Assembly (NCBI GenBank): GCA_958510875.1
Contig: OY294067.1
Coordinates: 254,821,736 to 254,885,735 of the forward strand
Reading direction: 5' to 3'
DNA from: Endomychus coccineus
Taxonomy: Eukaryota; Arthropoda; Insecta; Coleoptera; Endomychidae
DNA: 64,000 nucleotides
This document shows positions 25,401-37,357 of the stretch, in pieces. The position numbers and the translations under genes were made by a program. Under the pieces are notes generated by a model. The model did no database searches. It saw only the letters and a program-made list of their open reading frames with translations, and had not been told where the DNA came from. Position 1 is the stretch's first letter. Every line of letters starts with the position of its first letter.

Positions 25401-28400
25401 CTTCCCTGTTCTCCTTCAGGAGCTTTTATCCTTATCCTTCTTTTCGTGAATGGCAATACACAAAACAAGAACAATATTCAGATGATTATCCATGTGGTCT
25501 AGCTCCAGTAGTTGTAGTTCCTTACCTCCACACAACTTGAGATCCTCAATAGAGGGTCAACCCCGACCCATTTCATGCCTAGAAAACAGGAGGTTATACA
25601 TCTGACGCTTTGCTTTAGGGCAATGGAGATTCAGGTATTGAATTGGAAAGGGTCTTTTGAAGTGTCCCTATCTAACGAGATTGAAAGTTACAGAATCCAA
25701 GGACTACCAACTGGAACCTCTATAGAAAGGAATCTTCCCTGTTGTCCTTCAGGAGCTTTTATCCTTATCCTCCTTTTCGTGAATGGCAATACACAAAACA
25801 AGAACAATATTCAGATGATTATCCATGTGGTGTAGCTCCAGTAGTTGTAGTTCCTTACCTCCACACAACTTGAGATCCTCAATAGAGGGTCAACCCCGAC
25901 CCATTTCATGCCTAGAAAACAGGAGGTTATACATCTGACGCTTTGCTTTAGGGCAATGGAGATTCAGGTATTGAATTGGGCAGGGTCTTTTGAAGTGTCC
26001 CTATCTAACGAGATTGAAAGTTACAGAACCCAAGGACTACCAACTGGAACCTCTATAGAAAGGAATCTCCCCTGTTCTCCTTCAGGACCTTTTATCCTTA
26101 TCCTTCTTTTCGTGAATGGCAATACACAAAACTAGAACAATATTCAGATGATTATCCATGTGGTCTACCTCCAGTAGTTGTAGTTCCTTACCTCCACACA
26201 ACTTGAGATCCTCAATAGAGGGTCAACCCCGACCCATTTCATGCCTAGAAAACAGGAGGTTATACATCTGACGCTTTGCTTTAGGGCAATGGAGATTCAG
26301 GTATTGAATTGGAAAGGGTCTTTTGAAGTGTCCCTATCTAACGAGATTGAAAGTAACAGAACCCAAGGACTACCAACTGGAACCTCTATAGAAAGGAATC
26401 TTCCCTGTTCTCCTTCAGGAGCTTTTATCCTTATCCTTCTTTTCGTGAATGGCAATACACAAAACAAGAACAATATTCAGATGATTATCCATGTGGTCTA
26501 GCTCCAGTAGTTGTAGTTCCTTACCTCCACACAACTTGAGATCCTCAATAGAGGGTCAACCCCGACCCATTTCATGCCTAGAAAACAGGAGGTTATACAT
26601 CTGACGCTTTGCTTTAGGGCAATGAAGATTCAGGTATTGAATTGGAAAGGGTCTTTTGAAGTGTCCCTATCTAACGAGATTGAAAGTTACAGAATCCAAG
26701 GACTACCAACTGGAACCTCTATAGAAAGGAATCTTCCCTGTTGTCCTTCAGGAGCTTTTATCCTTATCCTCCTTTTCGTGAATGGCAATACACAAAACAA
26801 GAACAATATTCAGATGATTATCCATGTGGTGTAGCTCCAGTAGTTGTAGTTCCTTACCTCACACAACTTGAGATCCTCAATAGAGGGTCAACCCCGACCC
26901 ATTTCATGCCTAGAAAACAGGAGGTTATACATCTGACGCTTTGCTTTAGGGCAATGGAGATTCAGGTATTGAATTGGAAAGGGTCTTTTGAAGTGTCCCT
27001 ATCTAACGAGATTGAAAGTTACAGAACCCAAGGACTACCAACTGGAACCTCTATAGAAAGGAATCTTTCCTGTTCTCCTTCAGGAGCTTTTATCCTTATC
27101 CTTCTTTTCGTGAATGGCAATACACAAAACAAGAACAATATTCAGATGATTATCCATGTGGTCTAGCTCCAGTAGTTGTAGTTCCTTACCTCCACACAAC
27201 TTGAGATCCTCAATAGAGGGTCAACCCCGACCCATTTCATGCCTAGAAAACAGGAGGTTATACATCTGACGCTTTGCTTTAGGGCAATGGAGATTCAGGT
27301 ATTGAATTGGAAAGGGTCTTTTGAAGTGTCCCTATCTAACGAGATTGAAAGTTACAGAACCCAAGGACTACCAACTGGAACCTCTATAGAAAGGAATCTT
27401 CCCTGTTCTCCTTCAGGAGCTTTTATCCTTATCCTTCTTTTCGTGAATGGCAATACACAAAACAAGAACAATATTCAGATGATTATCCATGTGGTCTAGC
27501 TCCAGTAGTTGTAGTTCCTTACCTCCACACAACTTGAGATCCTCAATAGAGGGTCAACCCCGACCCATTTCATGCCTAGAAAACAGGAGGTTATACATCT
27601 GACGCTTTGCTTTAGGGCAATGGAGATTCAGGTATTGAATTGGAAAGGGTCTTTTGAAGTGTCCCTATCTAACGAGATTGAAAGTTACAGAACCCAAGGA
27701 CTACCAACTGGAACCTCTATAGAAAGGAATCTTCCCTGTTCTCCTTCAGGAGCTTTTATCCTTATCCATCTTTTCGTGAATGGCAATACACAAAACAAGA
27801 ACAATATTCAGATGATTATCCATGTGGTCTAGCTCCAGTAGTTGTAGTTCCTTACCTCCACACAACTTGAGATCCTCAATAGAGGGTCAACCCCGACCCA
27901 TTTCATGCCTAGAAAACAGGAGGTTATACATCTGACGCTTTGCTTTAGGGCAATGGAGATTCAGGTATTGAATTGGAAAGGGTCTTTTGAAGTGTCCCTA
28001 TCTAACGAGATTGAAAGTTACAGAACCCAAGGACTACCAACTGGAACCTCTATAGAAAGGAATCTTCCCTGTTCTCCTTCAGGAGTAATTATCCTTATCC
28101 TACTTTTCGTGAGTGGCAATACACAAAACAAAAACAATATTCAGATGATTATCCATGTGGTCTAGCTCCAGTAGTTGTAGTTCCTTACCTCCACACAACT
28201 TGAGATCCTCAATAAAGGGTCAACCCCGACCTATTTCATGCCTAGAAGACAGGAGGTTATTGATCTGCGCTTTGCTTTAGGGCAATGGAGATTCAGGTAT
28301 TGAATTGGAACGGGTCTTTTGAAGTGTCTCTATCTAACGAGATTGAAATTTACAGAACTCAAGGACTACCAACTGGAGCCTCTATAGAAAGGAATCTTCC

Positions 28401-28417
28401 CTGTTTTCCTTCAGGAG
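16437..28417 (+). repeat. 333-bp tandem satellite array, 36 units, partly derived from a retrotransposon endonuclease
   Basis: Thirty-six near-identical units, period 333 bp (three of 332). Each unit has about 70-80 bp of the sequence also found at 880-1020, then about 250 bp encoding part of an APE-type endonuclease C-terminus. The coding match is EILNRGSTPTHF, then VIHLTL for the usual VIDLTL, then SLSN where SLSDH is usual, then RNPRTTNW in a shifted frame. The 86-codon ORF starting ATGCCTAGAAAACAG in most units is a relic of that domain and is stopped by TAG each time. Units 16586 and 28238, at the edges, keep GAAGAC and an ancestral-looking ID codon where inner units have CAT. At the right edge the last unit runs directly into reverse transcriptase sequence. 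Confidence 0.95.
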
Positions 28418-29885
28418 GGTCAGAAAATCATCATCTAGCAATTACTAAAATATTCCGATATAGCATTACCTCCGGCTTTGTCCCAAGGCTACGGCGGGCG
28501 GTGAAAGTAGTATTAATCCCAAAGATGGGTAAAAGTGATTATACCCAAGCTGAGGCATTCCGCTCTATCAGTCTTACTTCATTCCTATTGTAGGCAATGG
28601 AAATCTGATTGATCGAACCTTAAGCCACGGCCCATTGAGGGCTAATCCCTTGCACCGTCGTCAATACCAGGCTGATTTCTTCACTGAAACGGCCTTGCAT
28701 CACACGAATAGGTGATGCTACGGCTCGGAGAGAACACTCCTTGGGGGTATTCATGTACATCGAAGGGGAGTTGATATTACGTCCATCGAGTCTATTTTCT
28801 CTGCCGCCTAGAAACGTGGAATCACTCCAACAGTGGTAAGATGGATTGAAGCCATGCTCTCAAGACGTATGAACCATTGGTAAGAGGCTGTCCACAGGGA
28901 GTAGTATTATATTCCCTTCTGTGTCTCGTGGACGGTGAACTTTGGAGGAGTTGGAAGAGGCAGGGTCTTACGACCAAGCCTATGCCGACGACTTACTTGG
29001 CGCACCCTGGAACACTGTGCGCGTTGCAAAACAAGTTGTAAAGCATAGTGGCCCGGGGTGTCGCACCGAGGCGCGGAAATAGTACTGTTACCAGGAATCG
29101 CAAGCTAGATGCCCTGTCATAGGTTTCTCCTACGGCAAGGTCTTGCAAATCGAGGGGTAGGTGAGGTTCCTAGGAGGAATCCTAGACTCAAAACTGACCT
29201 GCAGAGAACATCTCGAACATCGAGTTAAGGCTTCTCCGGCCTTTTGGGCGTGCAGAAGATCTTTCAGTAGCACAAGGGGATAGAGTCACATAAACTTTAT
29301 TGGATCTACACGGCCATGCTTAGACCTATGATCACCTATGCCGTTGTTGTGTTGTGGCAAAGGACGAGGACTACTATGTCCCAACGCCCCTTAGATCGAC
29401 TGCAGCGGTTTGCATGTGTAGGTATCACGAGTGGTATGAGGTGGGCTTCAATGGGGGCTCTTAAAGCTCTCGCTGGAATACCACCTCTACACTTATTCTC
29501 GAAATCTGAAACCATCAGAAAAGCGTATAGGTTACGGGGACCTAGGTCACTGGACTGAAATGCACTATTCTCGTGGGCACTCAGTGATTTGAAATGCAGC
29601 CCCATACTAGAAATGATTTCACTTCTCTCAACTGCCTCATCCCTGATATAAGGGAGATATAAATAACGAAACTTTTGCCCTGCAACTAGGCGGATTCCTA
29701 TGGTTCACAGACGAGTTCAAAATAGGTTCGACTTCGGGAGCAGGAGTCTACCTGAAAAAGCCATAACAGGGGACCTAGGCGCGGACTGCACAATATTTCA
29801 GGCAGAGGTCTACGCAATTCTGACGTGCGCCATGGAAACCCTGATAAGCTATATAATTAGGCGTATATATATCTGCACGGATGAG
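28418..29885 (+). pseudogene. Decayed reverse transcriptase and RNase H of a non-LTR retrotransposon
   Basis: Directly after the last satellite unit one frame reads VKVVLIPKMGKSDYT and SISLTSFLL, the start of a non-LTR RT palm. Later pieces in other frames include QAYADDLLG (the YADD active site, near 28980-29010), VRFLGGILDSKLTCREHL and LQRFACVGITSGM (29400-29450). The segment 29700-29885 gives GADCTIFQAEVYAIL and IYICTDE, the RNase H domain found in I-like non-LTR clades. Several frameshifts and stops show that it is dead. The linker usually found between endonuclease and RT is missing. Clade not assigned. Confidence 0.8.
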
Positions 29886-30462
29886 CAAAATTTGGAAAAT
29901 AAAATGCTAGAACAAACAACTTTTGAAGCTAATTATTATGATCAAATTGCAATTGCAAAAAAATTGATAAACGATTATAATAATATTTGTAGACAAAACC
30001 TCTTCGATTTCAAGCGTACATGCACAGCAAATTCATGGAAAAGACGGTAGCATTGTGGAAATGAATCAACCTTCATATCAACAGCAAATTAAACTTCCTA
30101 CAATTCAGTTACCCAAATTCGACTAGTTAGAGCTCCACGATTTATACCAACGCAGCGATCAATTCAATACAGAAATTCCATTATTGCCAACGGCATTGGA
30201 AGGCGGTGCGGTGTGGTTCAGGTAATAAAGTCTTTGAAATTCACAGCAAAAACTTACGAAGTAGCATGGAATTTACTTTTGGATAGATGTGATAATAAAA
30301 GACTTCTTGTCTATAATCATGTAAAGGCCTTTTTCAATATCGAAACTCTCAATAAAGAGTCTGCTGAAGCAAATTCCAAGAAATCTACGGGGTCTAAGTC
30401 TATTATCTCAACAGAATTGGGACACGCTCATATTGTATATGGTGGGGACAAACTTACATGCT
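29886..30462 (+). pseudogene. BEL/Pao gag, first part
   Basis: FEANYYDQIAIAKKLI near the start and YEVAWNLLLDRCDNKRLL (from about 30255) are BEL/Pao gag signatures; the second is the conserved NYEVAW-L--RYDN segment. The reading frame breaks at least twice, and the segment ends where the 735-bp insertion enters. Confidence 0.8.
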
Positions 30463-31225
30463 AATACCGCTAGACACGATTATAACTGCTCCCCCTTCCC
30501 CCCCATCGTTAAGACTTTAGACATGTCACGCAGGGCCCTCACCTACTTCAACAGCATGCCAGCTGCCCGGCAGAGACCAACGCCTTTATTGTAGAGGAGA
30601 CGGTCTTTTGAACCCTCTCCCCCTGCCTACTCGTGTTCCTCTCAATTAACACCTTTCGTTTGACGACTAGCCGTCGGCGTCATGTCCTCGGCCTACTACA
30701 TATCATTGCCCTGGCCGCGAATCCATTACCCAGAGACATGGGATAAGAAGCACAGACACCGGACTACTAGGAGTAAAGCATGTGGTGCAGAATTTTACCC
30801 ACACAGAGGCATCATTTTTATTCGCCCCCAGCGGGACTACTTTAGGCGGACCCACTACGGCCGCTTGCTTGCTAGACTTATATTATTGCCCCTTCTGGGC
30901 TATAGTCAATTTCACCTCTTCGTGTTACCTGTTTTACCAGGAACATTTGTCACCGTTCGGCTTCGTTCAAATAGCCTACCGCATATGTCTACCAAGCCCG
31001 TGAATCCATTTCGGCTAGAGTTCTGGGATAAGAAGACACCGTATCATGGTTTTAGTGGTGAAATGTATGTGGTACACAGTTCACCGGATCTTTTGCAGTG
31101 ACAACTGTTAGTTTCGCCCCGAGGGGCTACTTATCTCCAGATCCGCGCAAAGGACTTTGATTGCTGAATCTACTCCCGGAGTCAATCCGGACCATACAGT
31201 TCTCTCTCGAGAATACCGCTAGACA
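30463..31225. mobile_element. 735-bp insertion with 14-bp target duplication, unknown class
   Basis: AATACCGCTAGACA occurs at 30463-30476 and again at 31212-31225. Removing 30477-31211 rejoins the gag reading frame (TARQWKKYKVDKN). The insert is markedly GC-richer than its surroundings and starts with CGATTATAACTGC and a C-rich run. It contains an imperfect internal repeat around the shared segment TGGGATAAGAAG (30740-30860 versus 31010-31130). It has no poly(A) tail and no clear terminal inverted repeats. A 139-codon ORF (30682-31101) matches nothing I recognise. The long duplication suggests a target-primed or similar retrotransposition product. Confidence 0.75.
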
Positions 31226-31810
31226 GTGGAAAAAATACAAAGTCGATAAAAACATACCATGATTAAAAGACATGATGACTTTTTGAAAGCAAGGGTTGAT
31301 TTACTAAAAACCGGGAACCATATCGCGAATATACTAATAATTATAATAAAAAATGCAAACAAAATACGAAAGAATTTTTGGTAACCGAACAAAGGCGATT
31401 TAAACCGTTTTGTCTTTTGTGTAAAAATAAACATTACATCCAAAATTGCAATGAATTTTTAAGTCTAATTATCCCAGAACGGATAAACAGAGTGATTTAT
31501 TTGAAACTCTGTACAAATTGTTTAAGATTAAAACACGATATTCAGTGCGTCAGAGGCTTATGCAAACGATGTTCTGCCAGATATCACATTCTTCTTCACA
31601 GGGACTCAACTTCTATTCAAAACCTACAACAGGCCAGTAAAAGTGTAGGTATGACAGCATGGGACATTTGCGATTCATACATTCTGTTATCAACAGCTTA
31701 CGCACAAATATTAGACAATGTCAAAAACTATCTACGATACGAGTTTTGCTCGATTCCGGTTCTCAGTCTATTATATCACAAAAGATTTATGCAATCGACT
31801 TAATTTAAAC
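31226..31810 (+). pseudogene. BEL/Pao gag C-terminus with zinc-knuckle region and protease start
   Basis: After the insertion, gag resumes. The frame from 31378 has CLLCKNKHYIQNC and CTNCLRLKHDIQC followed by CKRCSARYHILLH, the cysteine/histidine-rich segments typical of BEL/Pao gag. Around 31740 another frame gives VLLDSGSQSIIS, the aspartic protease motif with DSGS. The frame changes between these pieces show decay. Confidence 0.8.
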
Positions 31811-32370
31811 AGAACAAAAACTAGTTATTCTGTTCTTGGAATAAACTATTCAGTCGCTCTATAGCAATTATGCAGCGAATATTTCTTGTTTGTTCTTCCA
31901 CATATAACAGGAAATTTATTATTTCTAAATATACCCGCAAATCTGAAGTAAGCAGATCCGGTATTTTTCAAGTCTAATAAAATTTACATGCTTCTGGGAT
32001 CCAGCTTATTTTGGGATCTCATCTGTATAGGGCCAAATCGCTTAGGTAATAACAAGCCTATATTTTAAAAAACGCGACTAGGTTGGATTATAGCCGGGCA
32101 CTTATGGAACAGTGCAATCATCTATACAATTTCATGCAATATTGATCAACTTAAAATTCAATCCATGCGCTCCACCGAAACCATTTTCAAAATAAAAAAT
32201 AGAATGCGAAAATCATTTTACAAAAAATACTCAATTTATTAGTGACGGCAGATTCATTGTGTACAATTCCCTTTAAGGAGTCTACACAAAAACTAGGTGA
32301 TTCTTATGAAGTGGGTGAGTCTAGGTTCATGTCGTTAGAGCGCAGATCAAATTCGAATTGGACAAGTTGA

Positions 32371-33889
32371 GATTTATCTATGTCGTTATCAAAATCCAAC
32401 GTCAGCTCGTCAGCTTAATGTTATTCTTTGTTAAAATGGTCTCATATTTTGGGTATCAATTAGAGAAAACGATCCGAAAAATTCATTTCAGATTCAGATA
32501 GTTCTTCGAGCAAGAAGTGTCGCCGAACGAATTTTTTCGATTCCATCCCAAACTAAATTTTGGTTCATACATTTTCATACTTGACCTGTGAGTAATTCAT
32601 CCCGGGATGTTTTCATGACCGTCGATGTGTTTATCGACAGATACGCTGTTGCACCGCAAAAACGTATTTGTCGGGATGTTTTCATGTCTGTCGATGCGTT
32701 TCCACATGCAAGGCGATGTCGAGAAGTGATACCACTTTTTGCATCCTCAATGTTTTGCAAATTTCCACAAATTCCACATTTATCAGCAGCACCTGTGAAA
32801 AAATATATGTTATTGATAATTCTCAATCTAAAAATTCTTCCCTATTCATTAAAAAACAATACATTTGGTTGTTCATGAAATGTTTGTAATTGGAAGTCTT
32901 TTATACAAAAATAATACTATCGAGATTTTGGTAGCTGGTTATCGTCCTTTTGAACTCACATATTCGTATAGTTATTTAGGTAATTAACAAAAGTGATACT
33001 TTTCCGTACGCGACGTAATACGAGCCCAATATATACACAAGTTACCTGAAAATCATCAGAGAAGTGAAAAAGTAGTAATTCAAATAAAAAGAGAAACATG
33101 ATTATCAAACTAGATGGTTCAAAATGATTTATATTCATTAAAATGTACGGTTCGGTACTCTTAAAATATCGTGCTGTAAAATAACTTTTCCGTAAAATTT
33201 GAGAGGTGTACGAAAAAAATAAACTTTACAGCTCTGCACTTTTCCGCACGCTTGTATACTTATGTCAATTTGAAGTCAGCTTACCCATAATGAGTTTAGA
33301 AATACGAGTAGTATTTAAAGGAAGTTTCCCTTTGCGGCCCAACCAACTATACTTCTTTAGAATGTTGTCAGACAAAACAGCTGCCAGAGTTCTCTTTACA
33401 AAATTATAGGAGTTTCATCCTCCACACTTGGATAGTTCATTTATCTGAAAGACAAATATTTTTTATAAAATTTTGAAGATAATGTTGTACGATTATTTCT
33501 GTTTCTCGATAACTGAGAAATGATGAATGAGGTTTTATTCGGAAAAGTTTAATTTTTGATCCTTTATATTATTCGGGACACTGAAAATGTGTGACAAGGA
33601 TGAATCCATTCTTAAAACAGACTATAGGATAAATATTACTGTCATATATTCATTAATTCTCTTTTTAAAATACAAGATGGTGCTTTATTTGTCGATATTC
33701 TGCCGGTATTTTGAGACGGTACACAGGACTTACTAAGGACGTCCATTTCCTTTCTTCTCTGAAAAGTACAGAAATTGACTTCCTCGGGAGGTCCTTTATA
33801 AGTCCAGGACGTTCGGACTCGCCTACCTGGGTATGAACCTAGTGCAATCCTCTAAAAACGATACAATTATACTTATTATATGCCAAGTA
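32371..33889. other. Foreign block inside the BEL/Pao RT region, unidentified
   Basis: The RT N-terminus (SDGRFIVYN at about 32236) is separated from the RT core, which starts near 33900, by about 1.5 kb of AT-rich sequence not expected in the element. Within it, CGGGATGTTTTCATG occurs twice (around 32600 and 32673), a 73-bp direct repeat. Precise insertion boundaries could not be set, and part of 33660-33889 may still be pol. Confidence 0.4.
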
Positions 33890-35497
33890 CGTGTGTGTGT
33901 AGTCGGCGCTGAAAGCCGGACAACAAAATTATGTGTTGTATTCGACGCATCACAGTCTACCAGCGGATATTCTCTCATTAGTTTACAAATCAATGGACCT
34001 ACAACACAGAACGACCTTTGGACTATATTCATTGGTTTCAGACAGTATCGAAACGTTTTAGCGGGTAACAGCAAAAATGTATCGCCAAGTGCAAGGAACA
34101 ACCTCCCTTGCAGCGAATCTTATGGAGAGAAAACCCAAAGAATCCTCTCGAAACATACGAATTACGTACCGTTACGTACGGTACTATGGCAGCGCCTTTC
34201 CTGGCAATCATATGTCTTTTTGCGTTAGCAGAAGAAAATAAAATTATCAGTCCAATAATGTCGGAAATAATAAAATCGGATTTCTATGTAGATGCATGAC
34301 CTGTTAACAGGCGAAGATTCAATTGAAGTCTCAGAAATTCTACAGCAAGGTTGCTTCGAATTGCAAAATTTCTATTCAAATAATCAGGAAGTTATTAAAT
34401 ACGTATTAAAACATTCTTCTCATCTGCAACTGCTAGAATTCGTAGAAAACGAAAATGCAAAAATCATAAGATTAACATGGTGTCCGTTCTCAGATCATTT
34501 AAGATACAATATAACTCCTGCACCCGATGGGCAGAAAATAATCAAACGAATTATTTTTTCTGATATATCACAGATCTTTGACCCACTAGGTCCATGTATC
34601 AATTATCATAGCGGCGAAGATGCTTTTGCAAGAACTATGGATAGAGAAGGTTGATTGGGATGAAGTACTCCCATGTCATATCCATACAATTTGGTCAAAT
34701 TTTCAAACAGAACTTCCGTTGTTGAATTCACTGAGCCATAGATCGAATAATTTTATGTAAGAGGCCAATCGAGATGCACGGATTTTCAAATGCATCCGAA
34801 AGAACATATGGAAGATGCATATACTTGCGGTCAGTGGATGAAAATTATCAAATATATGTCCATCTTTTACGTTTAGAATCTAAAGTAGCACCTTTGAAAA
34901 CGGTAACTCTACCGAGGCTGGAGTTATCACCCGCTACTATTTTAGCTAGTTAAGCCGAAAAAGTTTCTAAAGCGCTAAGACTTAAAATCAAAATTTTGGT
35001 CGGACTCCACCATAACTCTATCGGATGGTTAAAAACGTTTGTAAGCAACAGAGTATCGGAAATACAAACTGTAACGGAATCAGATGTATGGAAACATATC
35101 CGCAAAAGCGAAAATCCCGCAGATCTTTTAAGCAGGGGTTTGAAATCGAGCGAAATGTTGAATTTAAATTTTTGGTGTAACGGACCTCCATGGTTATCAC
35201 AAGCTGAATTGAAATGGCCAAAGTGTTTATGAGATATTGATATCAATATTCAATCTGACACTAATATATTGTCGGAAATGCGATCTAAAATCCACACTTT
35301 CCTAGCACACAGTAATTTCCATTTGAAAGGTTTTCAAATTTTACCAAGCTCAAACGAATAGTGGGATTCTTAGATTCAACAAAACTAAAATTCAGTGCAA
35401 AAAAGAAAATAGACAATTCAGTGTTTTATCCGCTCAGGAAATTCATGAAGCTTTCAAAGCCAAAATTGCACAATGGCAATCGTTTAATTCAGATATA
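33890..35497 (+). pseudogene. BEL/Pao reverse transcriptase and RNase H region
   Basis: RTTKLCVVFDASQSTSGYSL starting near 33915 is the BEL/Pao RT signature. RILWRENPKNPLETYEL and VTYGTMAAPFLA (about 34110-34200) follow. KSDFYVDA plus DLLTGEDS contains the YVDD-type active site, split by a frameshift at about 34293. ISQIFDPLG (34565-34590) and ENPADLLSRGL (about 35110) mark the connection region. Multiple stops are present. A TA target site near 35496 is where DD41D element 2 entered. Confidence 0.85.
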
Positions 35498-37357
35498 CAG
35501 GGTATTCCACGAGAGCCGTTCGTTAGAAGTTTTCGTGGTTAGAAAAAAGTTAGAATTCTGAAATTTTGGGTTCCAGGGTTATCCAAGATTTTCTTTCTTT
35601 TCAAAATATTTTCAAGATCATACTACTTCCGGTTACACCGGAAGTCACCATTAACTTCCTTATTTTAAATGGAACACCCGGTATATTATTTCATTTTTAG
35701 ATTCCTGAGAAAATCTCATAGTGGATTCCTCCATCAGGTTTCCCTATACCTATTTTCAATTTTGTCTTAGATATCTTGATTTTTTTGAAAATTTTGACAG
35801 ATGTAGCGCTGTTTTGAGCATTGCGCCCTTTAACCAATTTGGATTGGTGGAAAGCGCTTCTGGGGTACACGGAAGCACAGGAATGATTCTTTCGAATGCC
35901 ATATTGACAATTGATTTATCGCATACATAGTATCCAAAATCCAATGACCAATTACATCATTTTAAAAGTTGAAAAAGTTCGTTTTTTCAAATGGGACATC
36001 CTGTATTTTATTGGATGGTCTGATGCAGAATTTGATTCTGCATCGATTTGCTATAACATTCCCTATACCTATTTCCAGTGGTTTTCTTGTTAATCCATAT
36101 TTTTTATTTTAATGTGGTTTTTTGGCAGAAACCGAAACATCGCTTGCCTTTCGAAGCCAAATAAACATCAATGAAACGGTAAAAATTTTACTTTAATTAG
36201 AACATGGCATTAGTACATAACATTTAGAACGAAATATAAAATAAAAACAAAAAATTGGAACATAATGACATAAAATAATAAAAGAATGTAAAATTACAAT
36301 AATTGTTCTATATGACCTCCATTTTGGTTCAAACACTGAATAACTCTGTCATATACTCCTCGCGAAACAGACCTCCGAAGTTAGTCTGGACCTATATTAG
36401 TAAGCGCATGGTGAACACGGTTCAACAATTCCTCTCTAGTTTGTACCGGCCTAGAGTACACTAACTAGTTCTTTTATGCGACCCCAGAGGTAAAAATCCA
36501 AGGGGATCAAATCGGGTGATCTGGGTGGCCAGTTCCAAGGTCCTCGCGGGACAATCCACCGGTCCTCGAACATCAGTGACAATTGCCGGTGTACAGCTAT
36601 AGTGGAATGTGCTGGAGCACCATCAAGCTGATACCAACTGTTTGCTCTATCACGTGGAGGTAGGGCATTTAGAAAATTACTAACAAACCCTCTCAGTATC
36701 TCCAGATATCTTGCCGCATTTAAATTTTGGTAGAACTTTTGGAGTTTGATCACCTTTTGATAAAAATATGGATTAACAAGAAAACCACTGGAAATAGGTA
36801 TAGGGAATGTTATAGCAAATCGATGCAGAATCAAATTCTGCATCAGACCATCCAATAAAATACAGGATGTCCCATTTGAAAAAACGAACTTTTTCAACTT
36901 TTAAAATGATGTAATTGGTCATTAAATTTTGGATACCCTGTATGCGATAAATCAGTTGTCAATATGGCATTCGAAAGAATCATTCCTGTGCTTCCGTCTA
37001 CCACAGAAGCACTTTCCACCAATCGAAATTGGTGAAAGGGCGCAATGCTCAAAACAGCGCTACATCTGTCAAAATTTTCAAAAAATCAAGATATCTAAGA
37101 AAAAATTGAAAATAGGTATAGGGAAACCTGATGGAATCCACTATGAATTCTCAGGAATCTAAAAATGAAATAATATACCGCGTGTTCCATTTAAAATAAG
37201 GAAGTTAATGGCGGCTTCCGGTGTAACCGGAAATAGTATGATCTTGAAAATATTTTGAAAAGAAAATCTTGGATAACCCTGGAACCAAAAATTTCAGAAT
37301 TCTAATTTTTTTCTAATCACGAAAACTTCTAACGAACGGCTTTCGTGGAATATCCTG
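35498..37357 (-). mobile_element. DD41D Tc1/mariner-type transposon 2, about 600-bp TIRs, deleted
   Basis: Starts CAGGGTATTCCACGAGAGCC (35498) and ends with a close inverse at 37357, flanked by TA. The inverted repeats run about 35498-36105 and 36763-37357, so they make up about two thirds of the 1860-bp element. Between them only a C-terminal part of the transposase remains. The insertion splits the integrase of the BEL/Pao element and is therefore younger than it. Confidence 0.9.
36297..36762 (-). pseudogene. Transposase C-terminal fragment of DD41D element 2
   Basis: The - strand frame encodes ARYLEILRGF, then YQLDGAPAHS and RSPDLIPLDFYLWGRIKEL. The last two Asp residues are 41 residues apart, as in element 1. 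A downstream frame ends in VIQCLNQNGGHIEQLL, the family C-terminus. The N-terminus and first catalytic Asp are deleted. The open frame extends upstream into the TIR only by chance. The copy is non-autonomous. Confidence 0.8.

Noticed and set aside
16918..28165. Dozens of near-identical 86-codon ORFs as a tandem family of small protein genes
   Set aside because: They fall once per 333-bp satellite unit, carry remnants of a retrotransposon endonuclease without its catalytic His, and all stop at the same TAG. No promoter, splice or poly(A) context was seen per unit.
16437..28417. CRISPR array or minisatellite gene
   Set aside because: Units are contiguous, 333 bp, with no unique spacers, and the surroundings are insect nuclear DNA.
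30682..31101. 139-codon ORF as a gene
   Set aside because: It lies wholly inside an inserted element, has no recognised similarity and overlaps a second frame of similar quality. GC-richness alone explains its openness.
32575..32889. Overlapping ORFs around 32588-32878
   Set aside because: Openness comes from a 73-bp direct repeat read on both strands; no domain was recognised.
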